Part shown: piece after piece, positions 8,148 through 16,907 of the stretch | Numbering within the stretch: position 1 is the first letter of the stretch | How the letters are laid out: every line of letters starts with the position of its first letter | Source of the DNA: Pleomorphochaeta sp963678575 | Lineage (GTDB): Bacteria; Spirochaetota; Spirochaetia; Sphaerochaetales; Sphaerochaetaceae | Assembly (NCBI GenBank): GCA_963678575.2 | Contig: CAXXHV010000001.1 | Coordinates: 248,001 to 312,000, forward strand | Length of the DNA stretch: 64,000 nt | Direction: 5' to 3' | Position numbers and translations under genes: made by a program | The notes under the pieces: model-generated | What the model was told of the DNA's origin: nothing | What the model saw: only the letters and a program-made list of their open reading frames with translations | The model's database searches: none

Positions 8148-10514
8148 GTGTACAAGATTGCTAAAAGAGATGGTAGTGTTGTTGAGTTTGATATTAGCAG
8201 AATTTCACATGCTATTGAAAAAGCTTTTCGCGCTTCTGGTAGAAATTATAATTCAAGTGTAATTGATTTATTAGCTTTACAAACAACTTCTAATTTTGAA
8301 GATAAGATTGTTGATAATATAATTAGTGTTGAGGCTGTTCAAGATTCTGTAGAAAGTATTTTACAATTATCTGGATATTCTGATGTTGCTAAATCATATA
8401 TTTTGTATAGAAAGCAAAGAGAAAAAATAAGAAACATGCGATCAACAATAGTTGATTATAAAGATGTTGTTGATGGTTATTTAAGATTAAATGACTGGAG
8501 AGTAAAAGAAAACTCTACAGTTACATATTCTGTTGGTGGATTAATTTTATCAAATAGTGGTGCTGTAACCGCAAACTATTGGTTGTCAGAAATATATGAT
8601 GATGAAATTGGTAACGCTCATAGAAACGGAGATTTCCATATTCATGATTTATCTATGCTTACAGGGTATTGTGCTGGTTGGTCATTAAATCAATTAATTA
8701 AAGAAGGCTTAGGTGGTATAGCTGGTAAAATTACAAGTAAACCTGCAAAACATTTATCTTCTTTATGTAATCAAATGGTAAACTTTTTAGGAATCTTACA
8801 AAACGAATGGGCTGGAGCTCAAGCTTTCTCTTCTTTTGATACTTATTTAGCTCCTTTTGTTAAAGTTGATAATTTAAGTTATGAACAAGTAAAACAAAAT
8901 ATTGAATCTTTTGTTTTTGGTGTAAATACTCCTTCTAGATGGGGAACTCAAGCACCTTTTTCAAACATTACTTTAGACTGGACAGTTCCAAATGACTTAG
9001 CTGAATTACCTGCTATTGTTGGTGGAAAAGAAATGGACTTTAAGTATAAAGATTGTAAAAAAGAAATGGATATGATTAATAAAGCTTTTATCGAAGTATT
9101 TATTGCTGGAGATGCTAATGGTAGAGGATTTCAATATCCAATTCCTACATATTCAATAACAAGAGATTTTGATTGGTCTGATACTGAAAATAATAGATTA
9201 TTATTTGAAATGACAGCAAAATATGGAACACCTTATTTCTCAAATTATGTAAATAGTGATATGGAACCAAGTGATGTTCGCTCAATGTGTTGTAGATTAC
9301 GCTTGGATTTAAGAGAATTAAGAAAGAAAAGTGGTGGTTTTTTTGGTAGCGGAGAATCTACAGGTAGTATTGGTGTTGTTACAATAAATCTCCCTAGATT
9401 AGGATATACTTCAAAAAGTGAAGTTGAATTCTATGAAAAATTAGATAGGCTAATGGATTTAGCTGCGCGTAGCCTTAAATTAAAAAGGAATATCGTTTCT
9501 AAGTTATTAGAAGAAGGTTTATATCCTTATACAAGAAGATATCTAGGAACTTTTGATAATCATTTTTCTACTATTGGATTAGTAGGTATGAATGAAACTT
9601 GTCTTAATGCAGCTTGGATAAGTGATAATATTTCAAGTGATAAAGGAAAGAGATTTGCTCAAGATGTATTGAATCATATGAGAGATCGTTTATCTGATTA
9701 TCAAGAAAAATATGGTGATTTGTATAATTTAGAAGCAACTCCTGCTGAAAGTACTTCATATAGATTAGCACTACATGATAAAAAACATTATCCTGGTATT
9801 ATTACAGCTAGTGAAGATGATGATAGACCTTATTATACTAATAGTTCTCATCTAGCTGTTGATTATACTTCTGATGTATTTGAAGCATTAGAGCATCAAG
9901 ATGATTTACAAACATTATATACTTCAGGTACTGTTTTCCATTCTTTCTTAGGTGAAAAACTGTCATCCTGGAAAGAAGCTGCAATTATGGTTAAAAAAAT
10001 AGCTGATAATTTTAAATTACCTTATTATACATTAAGCCCAACATATTCAATTTGTCCTGAACATGGATATATTGCAGGGGAACATTTTAAATGTCCAACT
10101 TGTGGAGCAAATGCAGAAGTATATAGTAGAATCACAGGATATTATAGACCTGTTCAAAACTGGAATATTGGTAAAAGTAAAGAGTTTGAAACAAGAAAAG
10201 TTTATAATTTTGAGAGAAGTCAATTAGATAAGATGAAAAGATCTTCAGCCCCTGTTGTAAATAAAAAGACTACAGATGAAGAATCTGGAATAATGCTTTT
10301 TACTACACCTACTTGTCCTAATTGTAAAATTGCAAAAAGATTTTTAGATGAGGCTGGTGTTGTTTATCAAGTAATTGATGCTACAAAAAATACAGAATTA
10401 GCAAAAGAATTTGGTATTATGCAAGCCCCAACTTTGGTTTGTATAAATAATGGTGAGGTAAGTATTTATGCAAATGCTTCAATGATAAAAAATTATTGTG
10501 AAAGGCGTGCATAA
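8148..10514 (+). CDS. nrdD: Anaerobic (class III) ribonucleoside-triphosphate reductase with fused C-terminal redoxin
   Basis: This 788-aa oxygen-sensitive glycyl-radical enzyme makes deoxyribonucleotides. An ATP-cone allosteric domain covers about residues 1-90 and the reductase barrel about 100-630. Zinc ligands follow (Cys636, His639, Cys649, Cys652), and the radical glycine is in RITGYYRPVQNWNIGK (Gly664). Residues 715-788 form an extra glutaredoxin/thioredoxin-like domain with active site CPNC (Cys723, Cys726) and a cis-Pro APT motif. This fused redoxin probably reduces the enzyme in place of formate; that is inference. The GTG at 8148 is chosen for AAGGAG six bases upstream. Confidence 0.93.
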   Translation: MYKIAKRDGSVVEFDISRISHAIEKAFRASGRNYNSSVIDLLALQTTSNFEDKIVDNIISVEAVQDSVESILQLSGYSDVAKSYILYRKQREKIRNMRSTIVDYKDVVDGYLRLNDWRVKENSTVTYSVGGLILSNSGAVTANYWLSEIYDDEIGNAHRNGDFHIHDLSMLTGYCAGWSLNQLIKEGLGGIAGKITSKPAKHLSSLCNQMVNFLGILQNEWAGAQAFSSFDTYLAPFVKVDNLSYEQVKQNIESFVFGVNTPSRWGTQAPFSNITLDWTVPNDLAELPAIVGGKEMDFKYKDCKKEMDMINKAFIEVFIAGDANGRGFQYPIPTYSITRDFDWSDTENNRLLFEMTAKYGTPYFSNYVNSDMEPSDVRSMCCRLRLDLRELRKKSGGFFGSGESTGSIGVVTINLPRLGYTSKSEVEFYEKLDRLMDLAARSLKLKRNIVSKLLEEGLYPYTRRYLGTFDNHFSTIGLVGMNETCLNAAWISDNISSDKGKRFAQDVLNHMRDRLSDYQEKYGDLYNLEATPAESTSYRLALHDKKHYPGIITASEDDDRPYYTNSSHLAVDYTSDVFEALEHQDDLQTLYTSGTVFHSFLGEKLSSWKEAAIMVKKIADNFKLPYYTLSPTYSICPEHGYIAGEHFKCPTCGANAEVYSRITGYYRPVQNWNIGKSKEFETRKVYNFERSQLDKMKRSSAPVVNKKTTDEESGIMLFTTPTCPNCKIAKRFLDEAGVVYQVIDATKNTELAKEFGIMQAPTLVCINNGEVSIYANASMIKNYCERRA

Positions 10515-10559
10515 AGAAAAACATTATTAAGTGGTATTGTGTAAATAAAAAAATATTTC

Positions 10560-10735
10560 TTGCCATATTTATAATGTTGTCTTATCATATAGATACTAAA
10601 GATTATGTCTTTGTGTTTCGTAATGGAACAGAAAATGGAATTCTATAAGGTAAACTTATAGCAAGTTAGGTCTCCAAATAGTTAACATATTCCATTGGGG
10701 AGAGTTGTTGAGGGCTCTCCCCTTATTTATGTCTT
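10560..10735 (+). ncRNA. Candidate structured RNA or leader ahead of aspartokinase
   Basis: A promoter-like TTGCCA (10562-10567 region), 17 bases and TATCAT would start an RNA near 10597. That RNA can fold a small AAAGA/TCTTT hairpin, then a long AATGGAAT/ATTCCATT helix enclosing CTATAAG-GTAAA-CTTATAG, and ends in a GC-rich terminator. A TCTCC just before the closing strand can also pair with GGAGA of the terminator stem, an anti-terminator-like option. It matches no riboswitch consensus I know (not lysine, T-box, SAM or glycine). It may be a separate small RNA, because aspartokinase seems to have its own promoter downstream. Confidence 0.4.
10697..10735 (+). terminator. Strong rho-independent terminator (nrdD/RNA end)
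   Basis: GGGGAGAG and CTCTCCCC pair over 8 bp around a 10-base loop (TTGTTGAGGG), followed by TTATTTATGTCTTT. It ends nrdD read-through and the candidate RNA upstream of aspartokinase. Confidence 0.75.
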
Positions 10736-10739
10736 TATC

Positions 10740-10768
10740 TTGATGAAAATTAAAACAATATGTATAGT
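10740..10768 (+). promoter_or_regulatory. Candidate promoter of aspartokinase
   Basis: TTGATG (10740-10745) and TATAGT (10763-10768) are 17 bases apart and lie after the terminator. Transcription from here would start after the ATG at 10760, which supports the ATG at 10796 as the real start. Confidence 0.5.
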
Positions 10769-10795
10769 GAATCAAATATTATTAAGGAAAAAATT

Positions 10796-12097
10796 ATGGT
10801 TGTTTGTAAATTTGGTGGTAGCTCTGTTGCTAGTGCTCAGCAATTAGAGAAAGTTAAGGCAATTATTGATTCAGATTCAAGACGTCAAGTAATTGTTGTT
10901 TCGGCTCCAGGAAAAAGAGATAGTTCTGATATAAAAGTAACAGATTTACTATATTCCTGTTGTAAGGAAGTTAAGGAAAGTGGTTCTTGTGAAACCTCTT
11001 TTACAAAAATTGAAAATAGATTCATTGAAATTCTTGAAGATTTATCTTTAGAAACAGATTCAATGAGAAAAGCCTTGGCAGAAGTTAAAAGAAACATAAA
11101 TAACAATGCTGGAGAAAATTATGCGGCTTCAAGAGGCGAATATTTAAATGCTATTGTAATTGCTCAATATTTAGGCTTTGAATTTGTTGATGCAGCTGAA
11201 TTAGTTGTTATTAATGAAAATGGTACAATTGATGATGAAACATGGACATTAATTGATAAGAAATTAGATAAAAGTAAGAAATATTTAATTCCAGGATTTT
11301 ATGGAAGAAATAAAAACCATGTTGTAACTACTTTTTCTAGAGGTGGTTCTGATATTAGTGGTGCAATTTTTGCAAAAGCAATGAATGCCGAAGTTTATGA
11401 AAACTGGACCGATGTAGCAGGTTGTTATAATGCCGACCCAAGATATATTGATGAGGCTTATCCTATTGAGACTATGACCTATAAAGAAGTTAGAGAATTA
11501 GCTGCTTATGGAGCAAGTGTTTTCCATTCTGATGCTATTGCACCTGTAATGGAAGTTGGAATTCCAATAAATATTAAAAATACAAATGATATTAGTGCTT
11601 TTGGTACAATGATAGTATCAGAAAAAAAGGAAAATGGCCCAGTTGGTGTTTCTCAAATTGGTACTTATACAAAATTAACTTGTAGAAAATTAATGTTATA
11701 TAAAGAACCAGGTATGATTAATTTAATTCATACTGTTTTAAGAACATATGGTATTAATCCTTTGTTTTCGACTCAGGGTGTAGATACTTTTTCTTTGGTC
11801 TTTGATAAAACTACAATAAGTGAGAAAAATCTCATTTCTCTAAAAAATAGAATGCTTGACGAATTTAAATTTGATAATATTGATTTAGAAAATGAGTTAG
11901 CTATTGTTGGTGTTGTTGGACAACAAATCAATGATGACCTTTTATATTTTAAGAAAAGCATAGATTCGTTAAATGAAAATGGTATTAAAATTTATCAAAG
12001 TGTAACAGGATCAAGTTCTCTTTCCTTTTTTGCTTTAGTAAAAGAAAAAGAAGCTAAAAAAGCTGTAAAAGTAATTTTTAATTCTTTATTTTTATAA
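10796..12097 (+). CDS. Aspartokinase
   Basis: This 433-aa aspartate kinase performs the first step of the lysine/threonine/methionine (and diaminopimelate) pathway. The kinase core shows VCKFGGSSVAS at the N-terminus, EVYENWTDVAG in the middle and SRGGSDISGA for substrate binding. Two ACT regulatory modules follow from about residue 290 (MINLIHTVLRTYGINPL and IVGVVGQQI). The ATG at 10796 follows AAGG at good spacing; an upstream ATG at 10760 adds 12 unlike residues and lies before the probable transcription start. The gene stands alone between terminators. Which end product inhibits it cannot be told from sequence. Confidence 0.9.
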   Translation: MVVCKFGGSSVASAQQLEKVKAIIDSDSRRQVIVVSAPGKRDSSDIKVTDLLYSCCKEVKESGSCETSFTKIENRFIEILEDLSLETDSMRKALAEVKRNINNNAGENYAASRGEYLNAIVIAQYLGFEFVDAAELVVINENGTIDDETWTLIDKKLDKSKKYLIPGFYGRNKNHVVTTFSRGGSDISGAIFAKAMNAEVYENWTDVAGCYNADPRYIDEAYPIETMTYKEVRELAAYGASVFHSDAIAPVMEVGIPINIKNTNDISAFGTMIVSEKKENGPVGVSQIGTYTKLTCRKLMLYKEPGMINLIHTVLRTYGINPLFSTQGVDTFSLVFDKTTISEKNLISLKNRMLDEFKFDNIDLENELAIVGVVGQQINDDLLYFKKSIDSLNENGIKIYQSVTGSSSLSFFALVKEKEAKKAVKVIFNSLFL

Positions 12098-12110
12098 GAT
12101 AAAATTCAAT

Positions 12111-12144
12111 AAAAAAGGCTGTTCAATGAACAGCCCTTTTTTTT
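12111..12144. terminator. Bidirectional terminator between aspartokinase and the sugar ATPase
   Basis: GGCTGTTC (12117-12124), loop AAT and GAACAGCC (12128-12135) form a perfect 8-bp hairpin, with six A on the left and eight T on the right. It can end both converging genes. The same GGCTGTTC stem is used at 61137-61156. Confidence 0.9.
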
Positions 12145-12158
12145 GTGAAACAATTGAA

Positions 12159-13253
12159 TTAATTAATTGCTAATTCGCTTTCCATGTCAAAGAACTTAGC
12201 TTTTTCCATTAATGCGATAAGAGCAACTTTTTGATCAGGTTTTACTTCAAATTCAGGAGCAATTTTACCAATTACTTGAGCTTTAGAAGTAGAAACATAA
12301 ACGTGAGTTTCACTACCTAAAGGTTCAACAACTGAAACACTACCGACTAAAGTCTTACCATCAATTGCTTTTTCACTATATTGAACATCTTCTGGACGAA
12401 TACCAAAAGTAACTGTTTTTCCAACATAGCTCTTTAATAATTTAGCTTGTTCTGGAAGAACTTGAAGTTTAAATGTACCTTCGTTAACATAGATATTATC
12501 GCCTTCAGCTTCAACTTTTGTTTCTAAGAAGTTCATTGGTGGAGAACCGATGAATCCAGCTACAAATTTATTAACTGGTGAGTTGTACAATTCTAATGGT
12601 TTACCAATTTGTTGAATAACACCAAATTTCATTACAACAATTTTATCAGCCATAGTTAAAGCTTCAACTTGGTCGTGAGTAACATAAATCATTGTTGCTT
12701 GTAATCTGTGGTGTAATGCAGAAATTTCAGCTCTCATTTGAACACGTAACTTAGCATCAAGGTTTGATAAAGGTTCATCAAAAAGGAATACTTTTGGTTG
12801 ACGAACAATAGCACGTCCAACAGCAACACGTTGTCTTTGACCACCAGATAAAGCTTTTGGCTTTCTATCTAATAATTCTTCAATGTCAAGGATTTTTGCT
12901 GCTTCACGAACTCTTTGATCAATTTCAGCTTTGTCAAATTTACGAATTTTTAGACCAAATGCCATGTTATCGTAAACTGTCATGTGAGGGTAAAGTGCAT
13001 AGTTTTGGAATACCATTGCGATATCTCTATCTTTTGGTGGAACATCATTAACTAATTTTTCATCAATTAATAATTCTCCAGAAGTAATGTCTTCTAAACC
13101 AGCTACCATTCTTAGAGTGGTAGATTTACCACATCCGGAAGGTCCAACAAGGACCACAAACTCTCTGTCTTCGATATCAATGTTAACGTTATCAACAGCT
13201 TTAACATTTCCATCGTAAATTTTACAGATGTTTTTTAGATTTACAGTTGCCAT
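12159..13253 (-). CDS. Multi-sugar ABC transporter ATP-binding protein (UgpC/MsmX/MalK family)
   Basis: This 364-aa cytoplasmic ATPase of the CUT1 sugar-transporter family has Walker A GPSGCGKST (about residues 38-46), signature LSGGQRQRVAVGRAI, Walker B VFLFDEPLSNLD, the switch histidine in VTHDQVEALT, and C-terminal TOBE/OB modules from about 240 (GIRPEDVQ). It is encoded alone, without permeases or binding protein. This is typical of shared energisers such as MsmX, which serve several sugar importers elsewhere in the genome. A strong promoter precedes it. Confidence 0.88.
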   Translation of the reverse strand: MATVNLKNICKIYDGNVKAVDNVNIDIEDREFVVLVGPSGCGKSTTLRMVAGLEDITSGELLIDEKLVNDVPPKDRDIAMVFQNYALYPHMTVYDNMAFGLKIRKFDKAEIDQRVREAAKILDIEELLDRKPKALSGGQRQRVAVGRAIVRQPKVFLFDEPLSNLDAKLRVQMRAEISALHHRLQATMIYVTHDQVEALTMADKIVVMKFGVIQQIGKPLELYNSPVNKFVAGFIGSPPMNFLETKVEAEGDNIYVNEGTFKLQVLPEQAKLLKSYVGKTVTFGIRPEDVQYSEKAIDGKTLVGSVSVVEPLGSETHVYVSTSKAQVIGKIAPEFEVKPDQKVALIALMEKAKFFDMESELAIN

Positions 13254-13284
13254 AATTAGCTCCTATATTTATTTTATTTGTCAT

Positions 13285-13313
13285 AGAATAACCGTAAAAT
13301 AAAAATATGTCAA
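13285..13313 (-). promoter_or_regulatory. Sigma-70 promoter of the sugar ATPase gene
   Basis: On the minus strand TTGACA (13313-13308) is followed after 17 bases by TATTCT (13290-13285), about 30 bases before the ATAGGAGC ribosome site of the gene starting at 13253. Confidence 0.7.
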
Positions 13314-13372
13314 ACAAAAAAACCCTGATGGATGTATAGAAAAAAGTATTTATCAAACATTAAAATACGTAA

Positions 13373-15217
13373 TTAACTATCAATTGTTAACAATTCTGAG
13401 ATTACCGGGAAAGTTATTTTTACAACACAACCCTTTCTATCACTTCTATTATTTATTGAAATAGTTCCTTCATATTTTGTAATAATACCATATACTAATG
13501 ATAGGCCTAGTCCCGTATTTGAACCAGTATTTGATTTTGTTGAAAAGAAAGGCGTGAAGTAATCCTTGCTTTCATCAACACCTTCTCCTGTGTCTTTGAC
13601 TTGTATTTCAATACTTTGAATTCCATAAAGTTCTATTTGATTGATTATAATTTCAATTTCACCATCTTTTTTTATTGATTCAAAGCTATTTTTTATAATA
13701 TTTAAAATGGCTTGTTTTAGCTCATTTTCATTTATATAAGCATAGTTGTTTAAACTTAGTTCTTTGAAAATTATTTTAATATTTTTTAATTTTGCGTTTA
13801 ATTTTAGCAAATCAATCATTTCATTGATTAAATCATTGATATTAGTATTTTCTGGAGTTACTTTTTCTAAATTTGAAAAATTTTGAAGATTGCTAACTAT
13901 TTTTGTAATATAATTTACTTGCTTTGAAAGTTTCTTAACTATTGAAATTAATTCAGGATCATTATATTTGAATTTAATATTAGTGAGATAGTTACTTATT
14001 ATTTCTAAAGGGTTATTAATTTCATGAGCTACTCCAGCAGATAAAAGTCCAACGGATGATAATTTTTCTGATAATTGATTGTTTTGCTGAAGAGAATCAT
14101 ATTCTGTAATATCGTAAAGAATAAGCATAGCTCCTATTTTTTCAATATCATCATAAATAGGTGAATAATGTGCATTAAATATTCCATGTATATTATTAAT
14201 ACAAATAGATAAATGGAATATAGTATTTTCATCAAATAGATTTAATTGGTTTAATAAAATATTTTTAGTCGTTGGGCTTGTTTTTTCAAACAATTCTAGA
14301 CCAGATTTTTCTAAAAAAAGTGAAGGGTTAATTTTAAAAGAATTTATAAAATATTTATTAATTAATTTTAATATTCCTTCATTATTTAATATAATTAAAT
14401 TTATTGGAAGATTTTCTAAAATAGCTTCATTATATTTGATTAAATGATAAAAAGAGTCTACTTGAGGTTGATAAACAGGTGCTTCAGAGAATTGTGTATA
14501 TGCCATTTTGATTATTTGCATTTTTCCAACACTTTGAATATTTTCAGTTAAAATATTTTTACCGTGCCTAATTATAGAGACTTTATCGGCAATGTCATAA
14601 ACCCAATCGATTTTATGAGTCATTATAATAATTGAGCACCCTTTTTCTCTAAGAGATGATAAAATTTTTTTTAACTTTGAATAATATTCAACAGAAATTT
14701 TATCTAGGGATTCGTCGAGAATTAATACCCTAGGATCATTTTTTATTTTTGCTAAAATAGATATTAAGGCTTTTTCAGAAAGAGTTAAATTTTTTGTTAC
14801 TTTAGAGACATCAAGGTTAAAGCCTAAACTTAAAAGGTATTCCTTAGCAATTTCTTGAATTCTTTTTTTTAAGTTAAGTGAAAAAAAGGGGGCTTTTTTA
14901 TCACAATAAAATAAATTTTCTGCAACTGTAAAATAAGGGTTTAATAATAATTGTTGATGAACAAACTCTATCCCTTTCGACATTGCTACTTTTGGTTTTA
15001 AATAATTATATGAAGAATTATCGATTGTTAATTTTCCAGCAGTTGGTTTTAGCAAACCACAAAGGATTAAGCCAAGGCTTGATTTTCCCGCACCATGCTC
15101 TCCAATTAATGCATGTATACTCCCTTTTTTAAAACTAATGCTTGCATTATCTAAAGCTTTTACTTCACTATAATTTAATGAAATATTCTCCATTTCAACA
15201 ATATTTTCATTCATCAT
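13373..15217 (-). CDS. ABC-ATPase/PAS/histidine kinase fusion protein
   Basis: This 614-aa cytoplasmic protein joins three modules. Residues 1-240 are an RbsA/BMP-type transporter ATPase half: Walker A GEHGAGKS (39-46), Q-loop FVHQQ (85-89), Walker B VLILDE (164-169) and switch His201. The signature reads LTLSE (144-148), so its key glycine is Ser. Residues 260-375 look like a PAS domain. An NtrB-like kinase follows, with phospho-accepting His398 in GVAHEINNPLE, N-box near 510, G1 DTGEGV (542-547) and G2 GLGLSLVYG (569 on). No membrane helix is seen. It overlaps the next gene, an NtrC-type regulator, by 11 bases. Opposite lies a BMP transporter operon, so it probably senses that transporter or its nucleoside-like substrate. 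That role is inferred. Confidence 0.85.
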   Translation of the reverse strand: MMNENIVEMENISLNYSEVKALDNASISFKKGSIHALIGEHGAGKSSLGLILCGLLKPTAGKLTIDNSSYNYLKPKVAMSKGIEFVHQQLLLNPYFTVAENLFYCDKKAPFFSLNLKKRIQEIAKEYLLSLGFNLDVSKVTKNLTLSEKALISILAKIKNDPRVLILDESLDKISVEYYSKLKKILSSLREKGCSIIIMTHKIDWVYDIADKVSIIRHGKNILTENIQSVGKMQIIKMAYTQFSEAPVYQPQVDSFYHLIKYNEAILENLPINLIILNNEGILKLINKYFINSFKINPSLFLEKSGLELFEKTSPTTKNILLNQLNLFDENTIFHLSICINNIHGIFNAHYSPIYDDIEKIGAMLILYDITEYDSLQQNNQLSEKLSSVGLLSAGVAHEINNPLEIISNYLTNIKFKYNDPELISIVKKLSKQVNYITKIVSNLQNFSNLEKVTPENTNINDLINEMIDLLKLNAKLKNIKIIFKELSLNNYAYINENELKQAILNIIKNSFESIKKDGEIEIIINQIELYGIQSIEIQVKDTGEGVDESKDYFTPFFSTKSNTGSNTGLGLSLVYGIITKYEGTISINNRSDRKGCVVKITFPVISELLTIDS

Positions 15218-16541
15218 TATTTATTCCATATTTTTTTAATTTTAAATATAAAGTATTTCTACTCATATTTAAGAATTTAGCAGTTTCAGATTTATTATAT
15301 TTATTTCTAATCAATACTTTTTTTATTAATTCTTTTTCTCTTTGTTGAATTATACTTAAAGAACTTAAATTTTTAGAACCATATAATTCAAAACTAGGAG
15401 GAAGATCTTCAATCTGAATTTCATTGTCTTGAGATATTGTAGTTGCATAAAGAAGAGCATTTTTTAATTCTCTAATATTTCCAGGCCATTTATAGTCTAT
15501 AAAAACACGTTGTACTTCTTTAGATAATCTTTTCTTAGGCATTTTTGTGTTGTTGCTTATTTCTGTTAATAAAATATCAATTAAGTCATCTAAATCATCT
15601 TTTCGATTTCTTAATGCAGGTATTTTTAATAGGCCCCCATTTAATCGATAGAACAAATCTTCTCTAAACGTTTTTTCTTCTACCATTTGAATTAAATTTT
15701 TATTAGTTGCTGCAATAAATCTTACGTCTATTTTTTTTGTTGTTTTACCACCAATTCTTCTAATTTCTTGGTTTTGAATTACTCTAAGAATTTTTGCTTG
15801 CAGGGTTGTTGGCATATCCCCAATTTCATCTAAAAGCAAGGTCCCTTTGTTAGCTTGTTCAAAAACACCAATATAATCGGATTCAGCTCCCGTGTAAGCA
15901 CCTTTTTCATGTCCAAATAATTCATTATCTAATAAGGCCTCTGGGAAAGCAGCACAATTTATTTTTACAAATTTTTCAGAAATTCTATTAGAATTCTTAT
16001 ATATATAATCAGCAAGTAATTCTTTACCACTTCCATTTTCACCAATTATTAATATTGAAATATCTGAAATAGCTAATTTTTTTGCTGTATTTAGTACATT
16101 AGAGAATTCATAATTTTTGCTTGCTAAAATGGGAATTTCATCTTTGATTTTTTCGATTAATTTTTTATTCTCTTCTTTATATTTTAAATTTTCTGTTGCA
16201 GAATCAATTCTTGTGCAAAGAGTATTGAAATCGATAGGTTTTTTTACAAAATCAAAAGCACCTAATTTCATTGCTTTTACGGCCGCTTCTACTGTTGCAT
16301 ATCCAGTTATCATTATTATTGGTATATTTGAATATTGTTTTTTTATCTTTTCTAAAGTTTCAACTCCATTTTCTTCACCTAATCTTACATCAAGAAGGAT
16401 TACACATATTTGTTCTTTTTTTAAAACAGCAAAAGCTTCTTTTGTAGTTCTTGCATAAAAAAGAAAATGTCCAACATAAGAAAAGTTATCTTTTAATACT
16501 TCGAATAATTGCTGATTATCATCAATTAATAGGATGTGCAC
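15207..16541 (-). CDS. NtrC-family sigma-54-dependent response regulator
   Basis: This 444-aa regulator has a receiver domain (acid pair Asp7/Asp8, phospho-acceptor Asp51 in VILLDV, Thr79, Lys101). An AAA+ domain follows with Walker A GENGSGKE (167-174), the sigma-54 contact loop GAYTGA (214-219) and Walker B GTLLLDEIGD (233-242). A Fis-type helix-turn-helix ends the protein (SETAKFLNMSRNTLYLKLKK). I prefer the GTG at 16541, seven bases after GGAGG; an ATG at 16565 would add 8 residues containing that ribosome site. It is co-transcribed with the ABC-kinase fusion, its evident partner. Paired inverted repeats at 16573-16622, just upstream of this gene, are its likely binding sites. Confidence 0.93.
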   Translation of the reverse strand: MHILLIDDNQQLFEVLKDNFSYVGHFLFYARTTKEAFAVLKKEQICVILLDVRLGEENGVETLEKIKKQYSNIPIIMITGYATVEAAVKAMKLGAFDFVKKPIDFNTLCTRIDSATENLKYKEENKKLIEKIKDEIPILASKNYEFSNVLNTAKKLAISDISILIIGENGSGKELLADYIYKNSNRISEKFVKINCAAFPEALLDNELFGHEKGAYTGAESDYIGVFEQANKGTLLLDEIGDMPTTLQAKILRVIQNQEIRRIGGKTTKKIDVRFIAATNKNLIQMVEEKTFREDLFYRLNGGLLKIPALRNRKDDLDDLIDILLTEISNNTKMPKKRLSKEVQRVFIDYKWPGNIRELKNALLYATTISQDNEIQIEDLPPSFELYGSKNLSSLSIIQQREKELIKKVLIRNKYNKSETAKFLNMSRNTLYLKLKKYGINNDE

Positions 16542-16572
16542 TACTAAACCTCCATAGTGTGTCATATTACAA

Positions 16573-16622
16573 TTGTGTCTTTTAGGACAATAATGAACAC
16601 TGTTTGTACTATTTTAGGACAA
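16573..16622. promoter_or_regulatory. Two inverted repeats, candidate enhancer (UAS) sites for the NtrC-type regulator
   Basis: TTGTGTCTTTTAGGACAA (16573-16590) and TTGTACTATTTTAGGACAA (16604-16622) share the pattern TTGT-x-C...TTTTAGGACAA and are imperfect inverted repeats. Their centres are about 31-32 bases apart, three helical turns, so both face the same side. They lie about 90-150 bases upstream of the -24/-12 promoter at 16708, the usual distance for sigma-54 enhancers. They also abut the regulator gene, so autoregulation is possible. Confidence 0.65.
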
Positions 16623-16707
16623 TTGTAAAGTATGTTTTAATTTTTAACAATACAAAAAATTATTTAATTCATTATGGTATAAAAAATAATTAGATATTGT
16701 ATATTAA

Positions 16708-16724
16708 TTGGCATGCTATTTGCA
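16708..16724 (+). promoter_or_regulatory. Sigma-54 (-24/-12) promoter of the BMP transporter operon
   Basis: TTGGCATGCTATTTGCA has GG at -24 and GC at -12 with the required ten bases between. It matches the consensus TTGGCACG-N4-TTGCA at all but one position. Transcription should start near 16735, leaving a leader of about 170 bases before the gene at 16908. Confidence 0.82.
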
Positions 16725-16907
16725 TTAATTTATATTAAGAGAGAGTAATATAATGTGTGAGTATTTTATGTTTATTATGATTTGTAACAATTTTAATTTA
16801 GTATGAATATGTATAGTGTATTTTAATAAATAATATTTAATTGTAATCCTATAATTAAAATAATCAAACATTATATTTATAAATTGATTATAAAAGAGGA
16901 GTGAGTA

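Noticed and set aside
8071..8262. Short plus-strand frame across the nrdD promoter and start
   Set aside because: It covers the NrdR box/promoter region and overlaps nrdD in another frame; no ribosome site.
10560..10735. Lysine riboswitch, T-box or SRP RNA
   Set aside because: None of the conserved core sequences of these RNAs is present, although the place before aspartokinase made a lysine riboswitch attractive.
16117..16458. Plus-strand open frame (113 codons) opposite the NtrC-type regulator
   Set aside because: Antisense shadow of the receiver and AAA+ coding region.
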